A stretch of DNA of 64,000 nucleotides, taken from assembly GCA_002077065.1 (NCBI GenBank), contig NAJO01000012.1:930001-994000 (forward strand), read 5' to 3'. The stretch is from Cryoendolithus antarcticus. Its lineage: Eukaryota > Ascomycota > Dothideomycetes > Cladosporiales > Cladosporiaceae. A program made the position numbers and the translations under genes. The notes beneath the pieces are model-generated. The model had not been told where the DNA came from, did not search any database, and saw nothing but the letters and a program-made list of their open reading frames with translations. Position 1 is the first letter of the stretch; each line of letters opens with the position of its first letter. Below are positions 9,641 to 21,324 of the stretch, one piece after another.

Positions 9641-11619
9641 GCCAGAGCTCGTTGGTGTAGTTCCGGGAGCGCTCGACGTGGTAGTGGGCGCAGTATATGT
9701 CGTGTCGACATATAGTGTTAATCGGTAGCTGGCGCCGCAGTACTCAAGGGTGTTGTTGGCGCAGGTCATACTGCACTCGCCGGTGTTGGTGAGGTTCGCA
9801 AGCGGCGAGATAGAGCTCCCGCAATAGCACTCCGCAGAATATTCAACCCTGAAGTACTTTGAGCCTTTGCAGAAGTTTGCGCAGTTTTCCAAAGTCATGA
9901 AGTTGCCAGCAGTCGCCGGACCAGCCAATGCCCTAGAGCCGTCGGACACCTCAATCAGACAGCCCTGCGAATACCAATTGCCATTGATGGTCTCTGGCAT
10001 ACTCGGCGGCGGCAGGATCTTCGGGGTGCCTTTCGAGAAGACTGAGAGACGACTGATGCCACCACACATCTCGGTCGTGTTGCCGGCACAGCCCATGTTG
10101 CATGAGCCCTCGATCACTCGCTGGGCTTGATATGTCATCGCGGAGCCGCAATAGCATTGTGACGAGTGTTCTATTCCAGCCACGCTGTAGCCTTGGCTCA
10201 CGCACGCCGCCGTACACAGCTCGATGGTGGTCGAGCTGTTGTCGAAGAGCTGCATCGGGAAAGAACGTAAGTTGGCGCTGTCCGAGTAGCAGCCCGCGTA
10301 AGTGAGATTTCCAGCGTATGTGTTGTTGTTGATTGATGCGGAGGTGCTGTTGAGTGCAGGATCGGGGAACGGATCATCACCAGCTTGTTGACGACGATAA
10401 CCAGAGTCGTAGGCACGCTTGCCGTCTCCGTTGAAATTGTCTTCGAACAAACGAGCGCGGCCGGCAGGCACAGCCATCATACCGCCACCATCGTGCCCCA
10501 TATTCACAAGATCGGCGGTGTCGCAGTTTCTGCCCGCCGGATCCGGAGAGGAAATAGGAAAGGCCTTGATAAAGTTGAAGAATCGCTCGTTGCGATTGAT
10601 ACCTGTCGTGCCGGGCTCACAGCCTGAAGAGTCATCACCAGTGTCGAGCAGCCCGCGCGCATGTGCTACTTGCTTCGAATTGTAGTTCGCAAGGATTGCG
10701 GGTCGTCCTTGATTTACAAGTGCCTGGCCATAGGCCATTGGATAGGCGGTGAAATTGGAATATCCATCGCGGTGATTGTCGTACGTCGGACAACCAGTGG
10801 TTGGCAGTGTTCTCGAGGTGTCCATCCAAATGAAACTATTGGGATTAGCGACCCAGTAAGTCACGGGCGATATCGTGCCTAAATGCTGGCCAAGTACTGC
10901 GTATCGATGGACTGTCTGCACCCCAAGAGAGTGACCAGCGACGACAATCTGGTTCATATTGGGGAAGAGAGTCTTGTCGTCGAAATAGCGAACAAGTGTA
11001 TCCAGCACGAAGTAGGACGACGTATTCTGGGAGACCGTCGGGTACTGATTGTTGGCACCTGCCGACCATTGCGAGCCTTTCCATACCAGGCTGAAGTATA
11101 GGACTTCGGAGTCGCAGCACTAGCATTCCACGGGTAGCCATTTCCCTTATCGTCGCCTATAGTATATAGTCAATAATGCGCCTTCGTAGGTAAGTAAATC
11201 AGTAGCGGGCATATACCATTAGTGAAATACGGCGACATGATGACCACGTTGTCGAAATTGATCTCAGGTGTGGTGACTTGAGCAAGTGCGCTTTGCATGT
11301 TGGATTGATAGGTGCCAGGATCACGGTTGAGACCGTGGATGATGATGACAGCACGCTTGATCTTGCTCTCCACGATTCGATTGCCATCTTGCCCATGTGA
11401 GTAGTAGTTGATCAGTGTGAGATTTGCTGCTGCCGTCCTGTTCTTGTCGAGAACCCCCGGAATCTCGAAATAAGTGATTTCCGCATTGCCGACTGGAGGC
11501 AACGAGTTGGGGATCACCTCTCCGACGTACTGCTGGGCTGTAGAGAGTCCAATCCAGACGGCCGCCAGCGCGGCAAAAGGTGTGAAGCAACGCATGGCGA
11601 TGAGTCTCCTGGCGCTCAT

Positions 11620-14457
11620 GATCGCGTTGATGGAATCGAAGTTAACGAGAGTGTGTGCATAATAGCACTGGAAGTCTTGACAAGCGATGTGAGAAGCGAG
11701 TGGACGGCTACAAGAGCCTCTAACGATTGTGGAGAGGGATGTTTACTAGGGATGTAGGAGGGAAGCGTTTAAGCATACCAGACAGCCATCAGCCGTCAAC
11801 GTACCTGGCTGTCACCTGTCGAACTATACCGTCGCCACATCGTCCACATTGGGACTCACGATGTGTTCTGGTCTGAATGTGGCTGACTGTACACGGCGAC
11901 TCATCGGGCTACCACGACACATGGCGCGCGGGTTGACTTGATGGAAAGAAGCGATAATCTGCAACACGGTGAAGCCGAGACTCCGTTCACCAGCCCACAG
12001 CGCTCTAGAGGATGACTTATCGTCGTTCTGGCCGTTGTGACTGTCGCGTGTGGGTCAAACCAGATTGAGGTGGAGCGTGAGGTTGGCCAAGAGGACCCAG
12101 ATGTACAGATCTCCCGAAAGGAGACACGCTTGGGAGGCGCGTTCCTGGGACTTCCTGAAAGAAGCGGGGGAGAACGGCCCGTTCGCGAGAACCCACGCAG
12201 TACACATCGTTCTCATCATCGGGAATGCCATGCGTGCATTGATTGTGCAGTATCGAGACGTGCATGCAATCTCGAAGTGCGTTTGCAATAATGTCAAAGG
12301 GTACGCAGGGTCTTTTGTCGAGCTGCAGGGGTCGGCCATCTATTATGCTGAAGTCTACATGATGCTGTTTCCATGAAGAGATGGATCGGTCGATGGCGAG
12401 AAGCTTTTGCGCGCCAGCATTGGCACCCTTCAATGGTCCATGGTAATTGTGCTCGGGGGGCTTGCCAAGAGCGTTCGCGTGTCAAACGTTTCCCGAAAAG
12501 CTGCACGTGCTCTGTGGCTTGCAGTGACCGAATACAGATGGCTCCGTGGAGACAGCTGCCGAAAGCGGCACCATGAGCATTGAATTCTAGAAACCGGAAT
12601 GCGCTCTTGAATGATTCCTCCGAGATGATTGATCTTCTTCTTCTCGTGTTCTCATCAACGTTGCGTACCGAAGATTCTGCCTTCTCGTCCTCGAAAGGCT
12701 GAAACACTACTGGAATTCTTTCATAAGCCCACCCAATACAGGGGACCGCGAAGGAGAGACAAGCCTGTGCTCTCCAGACCCACGCCGCTCATAGACGTAG
12801 CAGTAAACCTAGGTCCTGCTATGTCTGAGCTGGTAAGCGCCCTAGCCACGTTCAGGCTTCTGGAAGTAGTACTGTAGAGATTCCGGCGGCTCAGAGTCCA
12901 AGAAGCGTTGATCAATGCTGGAACATACTTGTTCAGGTCTGCTACACAATACAGTCCCAGTGAAGACACCGTCGTGACACGATTTGTGCGGCTACATAGC
13001 AATCGGAACGGTCTCAGGCTGATGTGCAGTTGAGCAATTGCTGCACATGCAGGCCTGGTCATAGCACCGTTGTTGGTAGAAAGCCGCTAGTCCACCTATG
13101 TGTCCGGAATGTACCTAGATGTCGTGAGTCGACAGCGGCAACCAGCGCTTGTCGATGATCAAGGGTGCGTCTCGTAGAACAGTGCATCACCCCCAGTGCA
13201 TGACGGTCCGAGTAGTGGGATCAACCCTATGTCGCGCAATGATCTGCACGAAGATCCAGCAGTCGGCAAGCAGAGCCGCACGTGGTTGAAACATGGCCTC
13301 CGCGATCGAAATGCGCAGACAGACTTTGCATCCACGGCAGTTCTCGATTGGATCGACATCTAGTGCTCGAACGGTGATGCTCAAAACACCGGCCTCGGCG
13401 TGTCAATTGTGTTTGCGCTGTCTAGTGCGCGGCGCCGATAGTCCAACGGCGATAGGCCCCGAGGTCAATAGTACGCCGTCCACTGACGTCGAAGAGCCAG
13501 ATCGTGTCGCAAACCGCGGAATCAGGTCATGTGCACGACGAAGCAGCAGTCAATCTTACGAGACAAGGAAGTACGTATCGCTATTGTTGCCAAAGCTTAG
13601 AAACAGCCTGCCCTGGAGGCCAAGTCGCTGAGTCATCTGGCACGGCGCTGCTTCCGACTTGTCTCTCAAACCCGAGCATCAAGGCAAGGAGGCATCAACA
13701 CGATCACTCATTGGTCTCGAATCGTCCAATCCGCAAGATGCCTCATCATCTGACCATCCAAACTTGCGTGCCTTGCATCGCCTCGTTCTCCAGCGTAACC
13801 ATTGGCTCCGCTATGCCTACGCGAGGCTCAGCAGCTTAACCGAGCCGACCAGGGGGGTCACCTCAGCTGTCAAAGGGTATGAATCCTACGAGGCAACGAC
13901 ACCTCTGCGAACATCGCCTAGACTACTGCGTCATCGTATCGAGTGTTTTGTTCTTCAGGCTTCTCGAAGTGTGAGTCACTGATCATGACCTTGGACATGT
14001 TCGGGTTTCAGAGTTCGCATTGGCCCTGGCTGCGCCCGGCTGCTGCCTTCGACTGGAGGGCCGCCCTGGGGCCGCGCCCATGAGTTACCCTGTGTCCGAA
14101 GGCCTCACGGGCAGTGCTAGCTGGGTTCGCATCGAGGTGGATGGGTATGTCAAGGTTCCTTCTTCTCAATCATCTATCTCACTTCACACACCTCGATGCA
14201 AGCTTCCTACAGTCTTACACCTGCAACATATTGGCAATACATCACATCTAGGTCTTATACAAGCCACTCGACACTTGACTTACACACATAGCGAAGCCAG
14301 TCCATATTATCGACTACGCCATCTCCATCATACTGGTCGTCGGCATAAATCAGTAACTTCATCTGAGACAACGTTCACGCAAGCGACGTCAATCCTCGTC
14401 CACGCAGAGCAGGGCTCTGCAACCTTCCTTTCCGACCGCCACTTCAAGTCACACTAG
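11620..14457. other. Gene-poor intergenic region
   Basis: About 2.8 kb with many short overlapping ORFs on both strands. None shows motifs, a signal peptide, splice structure or a coding look. It includes the upstream region of the broken WSC gene (towards 11620) and a pyrimidine-rich stretch from about 14150 that may be the leader of the next gene. Confidence 0.5.
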
Positions 14458-14970
14458 GGGCTACATAAGACACAAGCGCAAGCCTTTCACTCAAACCAGG
14501 CGCGCCCATACTCTCTGGATCTACCGACCGACTCCGCCGCGCTGGCGGCTGACGAGCATACCACCGAGACCCAGCCGCAAAGCAAACGAGACTCCAAGCT
14601 CACCGATCCCCCTTCATCTGCCAGGAAAGACACCACCTTCTCCCTGGGACAAGCTAGCGCCGCCTCACTACCTTCATCCAGTACATCCTACACTTCGGCA
14701 CCCGGTCCTGGTTCATCGTACAACTTGCCGGACCAATCGAGCTCATCGTCGCAACAGCACACAGCCACCATGCTCGCCAGCGTGTCCACCCCACGGAAGC
14801 CGTCTCCGCAATCCTACGGCGTCCGTTCTCAGGGTCAGATCCGCCCCACGGAGCAAAGCGGCAAATCTCCATCGAAGAAGTCGAAGCCAGTCGTCCATAA
14901 CACTGGCAAGCAAGTGCGCATCGAGTCGATCTCTGCGAAGAAGCTCAAGGATGAGGGCAAATGGGCTTGA
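14458..14970 (+). CDS. Ser/Pro/Lys-rich hypothetical protein (3' part; 5' end unresolved)
   Basis: An open frame runs from just after a TAG at 14455 to a TGA at 14970. Its product is Ser/Thr/Pro-rich and ends in a basic, ordered-looking tail (KPVVHNTGKQVRIE then AKKLKDEGKWA). A good splice acceptor, pyrimidine-rich with CAG at 14497-14499, would make 14500-14970 a 157-codon last exon. I could not place an upstream start exon with matching phase. The internal ATG at 14770, in a GCCACC context, would give a 66-aa product. Both are possible. Function unknown. Confidence 0.5.
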   Translation, partial: GLHKTQAQAFHSNQARPYSLDLPTDSAALAADEHTTETQPQSKRDSKLTDPPSSARKDTTFSLGQASAASLPSSSTSYTSAPGPGSSYNLPDQSSSSSQQHTATMLASVSTPRKPSPQSYGVRSQGQIRPTEQSGKSPSKKSKPVVHNTGKQVRIESISAKKLKDEGKWA

Positions 14971-15128
14971 TCTTATGTAGTCAAGGGACGCTGGGACATA
15001 TAGGGCCAGGCAAGTGTTGTCGGCGTTACGGTATGAAGGGTCTTTTAGACTGTCACAACTGTTAGGAAGCCTCACGGCGCAGATAGACTGGGATTGCTTT
15101 GATCGCAAGATCGGCCTCTTGTAGCAAG

Positions 15129-16284
15129 CTAGACAACCGCAAAGGCACTAGCGTAGCTCACGCTACTTTCACCTATACTTCTCACCAGACTACTCCTCTC
15201 GTACCTCACAAATCTGAACCTGCCCTCCTCACCCACCCCTATCTCCTCCATCATGGCTAACATAACACCAATTGGATGCCGGCCACAGACCGTGTTGCCT
15301 GTCCGCCTTAGTTCCTTGCCCCATCCCTCGTGACTTCCGCTTTCGCAAGCCACGATGGACTCGAAGTCCACTTGCCGTATGCTCTCGTGAATCTCTGGAT
15401 CCTTGGGGGATTTAGAGGAGCGAGAGAGGGAGCTGGGGTTGCCGGTCAAGGGAGAGTAATAAGTATAGCCGAAGCGAGTGCCCCAGTGGGCAAAGTCTGA
15501 GGAGATCACGAAGGCATTCGTGGGGTCTGAGAGGTAAGGAGCAAGGGTCTTGGCGAGTGCTCGCTCGGTAGAGGTGGAAGTTGATCCGATCATTACGGGT
15601 ACCAGGATTGGGAGGGCCGTGCCATGAACCCTGTGGACGAGGTTAGCCCAGTGTGTGGGGAAGCTGTGGATGGAGAAAGGCACTCTGTTAGCATCTTGTG
15701 AATGTAGGGGAGGTGCATCTCCAGACTATGCTCATCCTCATCTACGCTCTGGGACATGAGCTCGAACTGGCCAGTCTTGTGCAGGACGCCAGTGGTCTCG
15801 CGGTCGACTGTGAGGTTACCGAGCGGAGTGGCATAGTGGGTCATGCGTGACAGGGCTGCTCCGTTCAAGTGGTAGTGATGTGAGGGACCGAGGAGGAAGA
15901 CTCGCTTCCTTCAAGTTGTCAGATGTGCTCGACATGATATAACATAATGATCACACTTACGCCTTGCTTACATCCCAGGCTCTGTATGCCCATGCAGCTG
16001 CTGGGCCAGAGTATGCGTATCCGGCGTGTCTGCGATGCAACTCAGCTTTCATGGCCGACACTCTGGACACTACAGGATGATGACACTGACGGTGCTATGA
16101 TGACTCTCGCGCCAGGCACAGGGAGCTGATCAATCGTTTGGCCGTCAGACTGCGGTACGATGCATTTCACTGGCATCTTGACAGCATCAAGCCATCCTCC
16201 GAGCTCGCCATCGAGCTTGAGCTCGCTCGACGAGTACCACGATCCTGCGTGAGAAGGGTCGCGGACAAGCTGTGAGGAAGACAT
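15129..16284 (-). CDS. MEMO1-family protein
   Basis: Four exons: 16284-16091, 16029-15961, 15908-15684 and 15630-15129, giving 329 aa with all phases consistent. The fold is that of MEMO and class III extradiol dioxygenases. Family landmarks in order are THAGSWY-like SHAGSWY near residue 11, IIAP|HAGYAYSGPAA across the first intron, LLGPSHH in exon 3, DEDEHSLEMHLPY, VISSDFAHWG in exon 4 and CGRHPIG. Human MEMO is a copper-binding redox protein that modulates cytoskeletal signalling; the fungal role (yeast Mho1) is poorly defined. The metal-site histidines (HAG, SHH) and the cysteine of CGRH are all present, so it should be functional. The gene is divergent from the Cys-cluster gene at 16554. 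Confidence 0.92.
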
Positions 16285-16553
16285 CTTATCACTTAGAAGT
16301 AGTCTCGGGCTTAGGAGTCGTTCGGTGTTGGTGGGGCTACGATCGAGTGGAGTGAGATCATCGGCAGGGATGTGCCTGTCTTGACAAAGCGCGTGTCGAC
16401 GCGTAGAGTGGTCAAACCTCCAAACATTGTCCAAATGTTGCATATACACACATCCATCAGTAGCACTAACCAGCATCCTTAGCTACGTAGGCTTCGATCG
16501 TGGGAGACTATAAGTCGTGCACTCAGGCGATCGTCACCTTGGGTTCAGCCAGC

Positions 16554-17219
16554 ATGACCATCAAACGCAAACGCCCCAGCCTAGTGCTATCGTCCCCAAG
16601 CCCCGACACATCCACGGCGTCAAGTGGGAGCAGTCCAATAGCTCCCTTCTACACGCACAGCAAGCCAGTTGCCGCACTATATACGAAGTCCACGTGGTCG
16701 TGGCCGACCTACTCAGACGAGCCTCGCCACCTACCCTCGAGGACCCGCAAACGACATCGCGACGATCGGCCGGACGAAGAAGACGTTTACAGTAAGCGCA
16801 ATGGGCTACACAGGTTAGCTGAAGTCACACAGGGTGGACATGGGACTGACCACAGATCAGCGAGCACATTAACGAAGCTCTTCGAAGCGCAGCGCCTGCG
16901 GCCAGACGATCAGCCCGTACTGCCTCCCACCGAACCTACGCAGCACACGATGCCACAGAAGAGCACGCTCCACGCGTTCTGGAACATCTCACAGCCTCTG
17001 CCATCCCGACTTCGTGTTGTGGAAGTTGCGACACAAGCCCACAATCAGAGAAGGTGCGATGACTGCGATGGGTCGCTCGTAACGGAAGGCGCGATGGACG
17101 TCGACACAATCGGCGGAGGACTGGGTGACGACAAAGCATGTGCTTCATGCCGGAGAGCGGTGTGTGGGAGCTGCGTGGTGTGGGATCAAGGACGAAAGTG
17201 TCGCGCGTGTGCTCGTTGA
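16554..17219 (+). CDS. Hypothetical protein with C-terminal cysteine cluster
   Basis: An intronless ORF of 221 aa from the ATG at 16554; an upstream in-frame ATG at 16500 would add 18 residues. The N-terminal two thirds are Ser/Pro/Arg-rich with a basic, nuclear-signal-like patch (RTRKRHRDDR). A short conserved-looking segment KSTLHAFWNIS follows. The C-terminus has paired cysteines: CDDC, then CASC, CGSC and CRAC, a spacing fit to bind one or two zinc ions. The family is unknown; nuclear localisation is an inference. A possible intron starting GTAAGC at 16791 was rejected because it brings in a stop. It sits 269 bp from the divergent MEMO gene. Confidence 0.65.
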   Translation: MTIKRKRPSLVLSSPSPDTSTASSGSSPIAPFYTHSKPVAALYTKSTWSWPTYSDEPRHLPSRTRKRHRDDRPDEEDVYSKRNGLHRLAEVTQGGHGTDHRSASTLTKLFEAQRLRPDDQPVLPPTEPTQHTMPQKSTLHAFWNISQPLPSRLRVVEVATQAHNQRRCDDCDGSLVTEGAMDVDTIGGGLGDDKACASCRRAVCGSCVVWDQGRKCRACAR

Positions 17220-17932
17220 ACAGGCCAACAATCAGGTTGTAGCCGGGACGAGACGATATTTGCTCCGTGATCATCATGCCATAGCGAGGCACAACTCAAC
17301 AGCGGACCTATAGAGCACCAGCGCTACTGCACAAGTGTCGTTCCCAGGCTCTCACAGCGACTGCGGCGATGACCTATCCTCGGCCGTCTCACCCGGCCAT
17401 TGAAAGAACAGGAGATCGTGAGTCAAGCGTCCACCTCATGAACATTGCCCGCACACGCATACATGCCTTGGTTCCAACCCGATCAGCTGTCCTACCACGC
17501 AATCTGCTGCTCGATCGAAACGCAAGTCGACGGTGAGCGCGAAGTGCGTATGTCAAGCGGGATTGAAAGAAGCGCGTAGAGTCAGCGGTGCGTCATAGCA
17601 ATGTTGGGTTGAGCACACGCGAAAAGCGTGGCGTGCCTGGACAACGGACAGAAGGAGGTCGAGGTGCCCGCTGCAGGAACCGCGCGTGGCAAGCTGGTAC
17701 AGTGCGACAAAGAAACGCCGCACGGAACGCGACGGGAAGAGGAAGTCAAGGTGCGCCATGAAGTGGACTTCACGAGTATGAAGTAGACGGTCACGGTGAT
17801 AGGAGGGTACATTCTCAAGAGGTGGGAAGAAACGCGATTATAGGTAAGTAAATGGTATCATATCGACCCTCTGCGCAACCCCAAGTCAAGTTTTCCCGAT
17901 CAGGTCCACCCAAAATAATCGACGCGATACGT
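17220..17932. other. Intergenic between convergent genes, nothing recognised
   Basis: This lies between the 3' ends of the Cys-cluster gene and the acetate-carrier gene. It has only short random ORFs and presumably both 3' untranslated regions. Confidence 0.5.
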
Positions 17933-18919
17933 CTAGACGGTCTCGGCAGCACGCGCCTCGCTGTTGTCGACCTTGTTGCGCGACTGGCGGCCCTTGTCAG
18001 ACCAGGGGAAGTGCAGCACGGGAATGAGGAAGAAGGAGTTGCTGGTGTCGGCAATACCGGCGAGGGCGTTGTACCTGTAGAGACACCGTTAGCACTTTGA
18101 CCAATTGCGGTTGAATGGAGTAACACATACCAAGCCAGGAACGCAGCCAAGATACCGAATGCACCACCAGCCTTGATCAAGCTTCCGTTGGGACCTCCGC
18201 TGCTGTTCTCCAGGTAGCCAATGCCAAGGAACAAGAATGCCAAGTCCAGGGTGAAGAACAGCATGAAGAAAGCTAGAGTGGAGCGGAGCGTGCAGAGGAG
18301 TAGAACCGTCGTGAAGATGAACCATCCCATGAGGTATAGACCGAAGGAGTTCAGGAAGGGGTATGGTGACTTTTCCTCGAGCGTGGAAATGATCTCGAAG
18401 CCGCCGGGGGTGAGGATGATGGCTGTGCCGATCCAGAAGCCGCCGTAGGAGGACAGGGCGGTGGCACCGAAGGTGTTTCCTACTGCCATTTCCCTGACGC
18501 GTAATGTTAGATCGGCTCTGTCATCGCGTAGTCCTTGTCTTTACTCACCACATGCCTGCAAGCAATTGCACCAGTCCACCGTAAGCAAACGCAGCGCCGA
18601 TGACCAAGCTGGGCTCGCCGATTCCTCGGGTGCCCAGATTAATGCATGACAAGACAAAGGTCGTGAGGGCGAAGGCACTCAGACCCAGAGGCGCTGGGTT
18701 GGCGAACTTGCGACCCTCGGTGGACTTGTAGAGACCAGGTTGGAATTCACCACCAAAGGCGGGGAGACGGACAGAGTCGCCGGTGTTGATATGCGCGAGC
18801 GGGTTTCCGCCATAATCGTAAGGCTTGCGCTGCTTTGTCGCGGCAGCGTGGTCATGTCCGTTGATGCCGTTGACATCTTTCTCGACGTTGAGAGCCGTCT
18901 GATCGTGAGAGGTCGCCAT
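17933..18919 (-). CDS. GPR1/FUN34/YaaH-family acetate transporter
   Basis: Three exons: 18919-18549, 18493-18131 and 18074-17933, giving 291 aa. Both introns split a Trp codon and keep phase. The family signature NPAPLGL is followed by SAFALTTFVLSC at the start of the first membrane helix. Five further hydrophobic helices follow, with PYPFLNSFGLYLMGW and WYVLL segments. The N-terminus is a soluble tail of about 80 residues and the C-terminus is short and basic. Members such as yeast Ato1/Ady2 and Aspergillus AcpA import acetate or export ammonium at the plasma membrane. Which substrate applies here cannot be told. The length is as expected and no key motif is missing. Confidence 0.93.
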
Positions 18920-21324
18920 CGCTACTCGAGTATGCCTTCGCTAGGATAGAGCAAGAAAGGAAGAGGAAAACAAACGACACTACCAACGTGTTCGAGAGAT
19001 CGTAAGGTGGAGAATAGAGCCAACAGCACGAGGACCGGAATGGATATATAGCTTGTCAGCGAGCACGGCTTGCAGTCACTAGCGCCACTCTAGCAGAGAT
19101 GAGAGCAACGGCAACGGGGTGAGTAGCGCTCATGTGTGTGTGGGGAGACCCTCATCGGAAGATGGCAACAGTCTGGAGAGAGTGTGGAGCCCGAAGCGGC
19201 CTTCGGTTCTGAGGACAAATGGAGACCAGGGGAGGTCATCTCTAACAGGTCCGGCAAATTGATTGCTGAGCATGGGGATCAGACGACTTTCGCCAGCCTC
19301 GCGAGACCGAGCGTGCCGTGTGCATCCGTGGTGTCTTGTCGAGAAATGAAGTTTGCTGACTGTTGCGACGGCACCTGCGCCGTGGAGATGTCCATCTCAG
19401 ACGCGATTGACTCTCGCTGTTGCCAACGTTTCGATTGCTCGGCCGACGATCCATGACGCGCCCCAGACTCGTCCCGCGAATGGAGATTTGGAAGTGAAAT
19501 CTGCATTGGTCACGAACGGAACACGGGTTGAGATGCGCTTGGCTGACACACCCTTGCACACTAGCGTCCCAGGAGGCGCTTGCCCAGAAGGTAGACGAGT
19601 GCTTGTCACCATGCGGTGGTAGCTTGAATCATCGACCAAGTGGTATTTGAAGGGCGAGGATTCGAAATACCATCGTAGCATGTTGCGCACAAGCGCTGGT
19701 GCTGACCTCGATGAAATGGCTCATCACTGTATTGTATGCGGGTCGCCTTGAGCATCGTTTGGGTATAGCGAGTTGTCATTGCTAGCAGCAACCGCGAAGC
19801 GATTGGCTACTAGGAGATCTTAGTTCCCTTCTTCTGTCATGTTTGCTCGCTGCAGAATCCCATTCCCCACGCCCTGCCCCGCCTCCGAGGCTCGTACTTG
19901 AGATATACTTTCTGTATTTGATGCGATACTTCAAGTCTTCGAAGTCCGCTCGAAACCGAGTCGCAGCACTGGAGAAGTCGGAACGCCGTTCCAACAACAT
20001 AATCACTATGGCTCCGCGACCCGTATGCACGCTCCTTCACGCGAGACCCAACACAGTGGTTAACAGCCAGGCCTACTCCGGGAGCTCACCTTACAGCTCG
20101 CAACCGCTATGTTTGACCTTCTGCACATCCACCTTACCTTAATCCGGCCCGCAGAACAAGCACGCAAGAGCCTTGAACCTGGGCGGATCGTGGACGGGCA
20201 GCAGAGCCGCTAGCTGGAAGTCGACTCATCGGCACTGGTGGTGTCGTCGGGTCCAAAGCTGCCCTGTCGTTGTTGTTGCCACAGTGCATTTCTCGCAGCT
20301 CGTTTTTGCGATGCAGCGAGAGGCGTACTGTACAGTACGTGAGTTGCAGCTCATTAGCGGCGTCCGGAACATTTCATCTCAAGGCCAATTACAGCCCTGT
20401 GCACTTTAGCCTGTAAATGAGCTGGCGCCATCTTCAGCGCAACTTTACCCGCAGGTCTCAGCTCTCTCGCCTGGACCTCAGATGTCAAATGCCGGACACC
20501 AACACATATGGCATGCTCAATGCAGGTCCAAATCAGCTCTGAAGTCTGGTAGGGCGATGATCATGAGATTGTTGTGCAGCAGCTTGATGTTGCCTTCTAC
20601 AGTACACTCTCCGTGTGTGTCGAACATGATTGACGCCCTGACTACACAGCGCCTCCGCAGTCCGGCAAAACAGTCCTGGAGACAGGAGCAAGACAATGGA
20701 GAGTCCAGAGATGTTCGCAGTCACTCCGCTCCTCAGACGTCGGGACATGGCGAACTCTTTGTTCTAGAGCGTGGAAGTCTACAACTGCCTCCGCTCATCC
20801 AAGAGTCGGATGGTCTCTTAGTCATTACAGAAAGTGGTACCCGCTGGTCCATCTACGTCAGGCGCGGCGACAACGAATCACCTAGCCAAGGTACAATGTG
20901 TTGGTCCAAGTTGATGCGTGCATATCATCCTAAAGGCTACGTTGTCTCTTCCATCCCGCGGGAGCAAGACTCAATACTCGCGATACGCTCCATTATCTTG
21001 TCAAGATCTCAGGACTCTTGGAACAGCGAAAGTAAGAAGGGGTGCTGCCACTGCTGTTGTGATGCTAGCGTAAGTGCCCGAGCCCAAAGCGAGGTGAATT
21101 AGACGTGTAAGTATCTCCTTCCTCATCAATGTACGACGTAGTTGCCTATCGGCACGTAAGTACAACTTAATCTCAACTTCACTTCTTCCGTTCATGAGAC
21201 ACGATGATGGGGAAGATCACGTATTGTTGCAAAGACAGCATCTCATACTCTCCGTACCTTAGGGCCCACATGACTGGCACTGGAACAGCAAATCAACGGA
21301 CGTGACTCTTGTCATTATGGCGAC
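18920..21324. other. Gene-poor intergenic region
   Basis: About 2.4 kb upstream of the acetate carrier and downstream of the second SDR. The longest open frame (20482-21102, plus) has no motif, and its composition does not look coding. No repeat or mobile-element feature was recognised. Confidence 0.5.

Larger units (their letters stand above)
7364..11619 (-). pseudogene. Secreted alpha/beta-hydrolase with WSC and PAN-like repeats, reading frame broken
   Basis: Exon 1 (11619-11217) encodes a signal peptide (the second Met, at 11595, gives the better one) and the oxyanion strand VIIIHGLN. A 60-bp intron (11216-11157) leads into a second exon. The body then carries a nucleophile elbow GHSLG, two WSC domains (about 9700-10320), four PAN/Apple-like modules (8385-9640), a Ser/Thr-rich linker (8010-8385) and two more WSC domains. 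The frame is interrupted by an apparent 1-base loss at 11089-11094, TAA at 9238-9236 where sister modules have Tyr, and TGA at 7492-7490, after which 41 in-frame codons complete the last WSC. An intact version would be a cell-wall-associated hydrolase of about 1,400 aa. I call it a pseudogene; sequencing errors or split genes are the alternatives. Confidence 0.75.

Noticed and set aside
16791..16854. Intron-like GTAAGC ... CCACAG in the Cys-cluster gene
   Set aside because: Length is not a multiple of three and splicing brings in a stop, while the unspliced frame stays open to a good C-terminus.
20482..21102. 206-aa plus-strand ORF in the gene-poor region
   Set aside because: No domain, odd composition with no ordered segments, and no splice or leader structure; judged a chance ORF.
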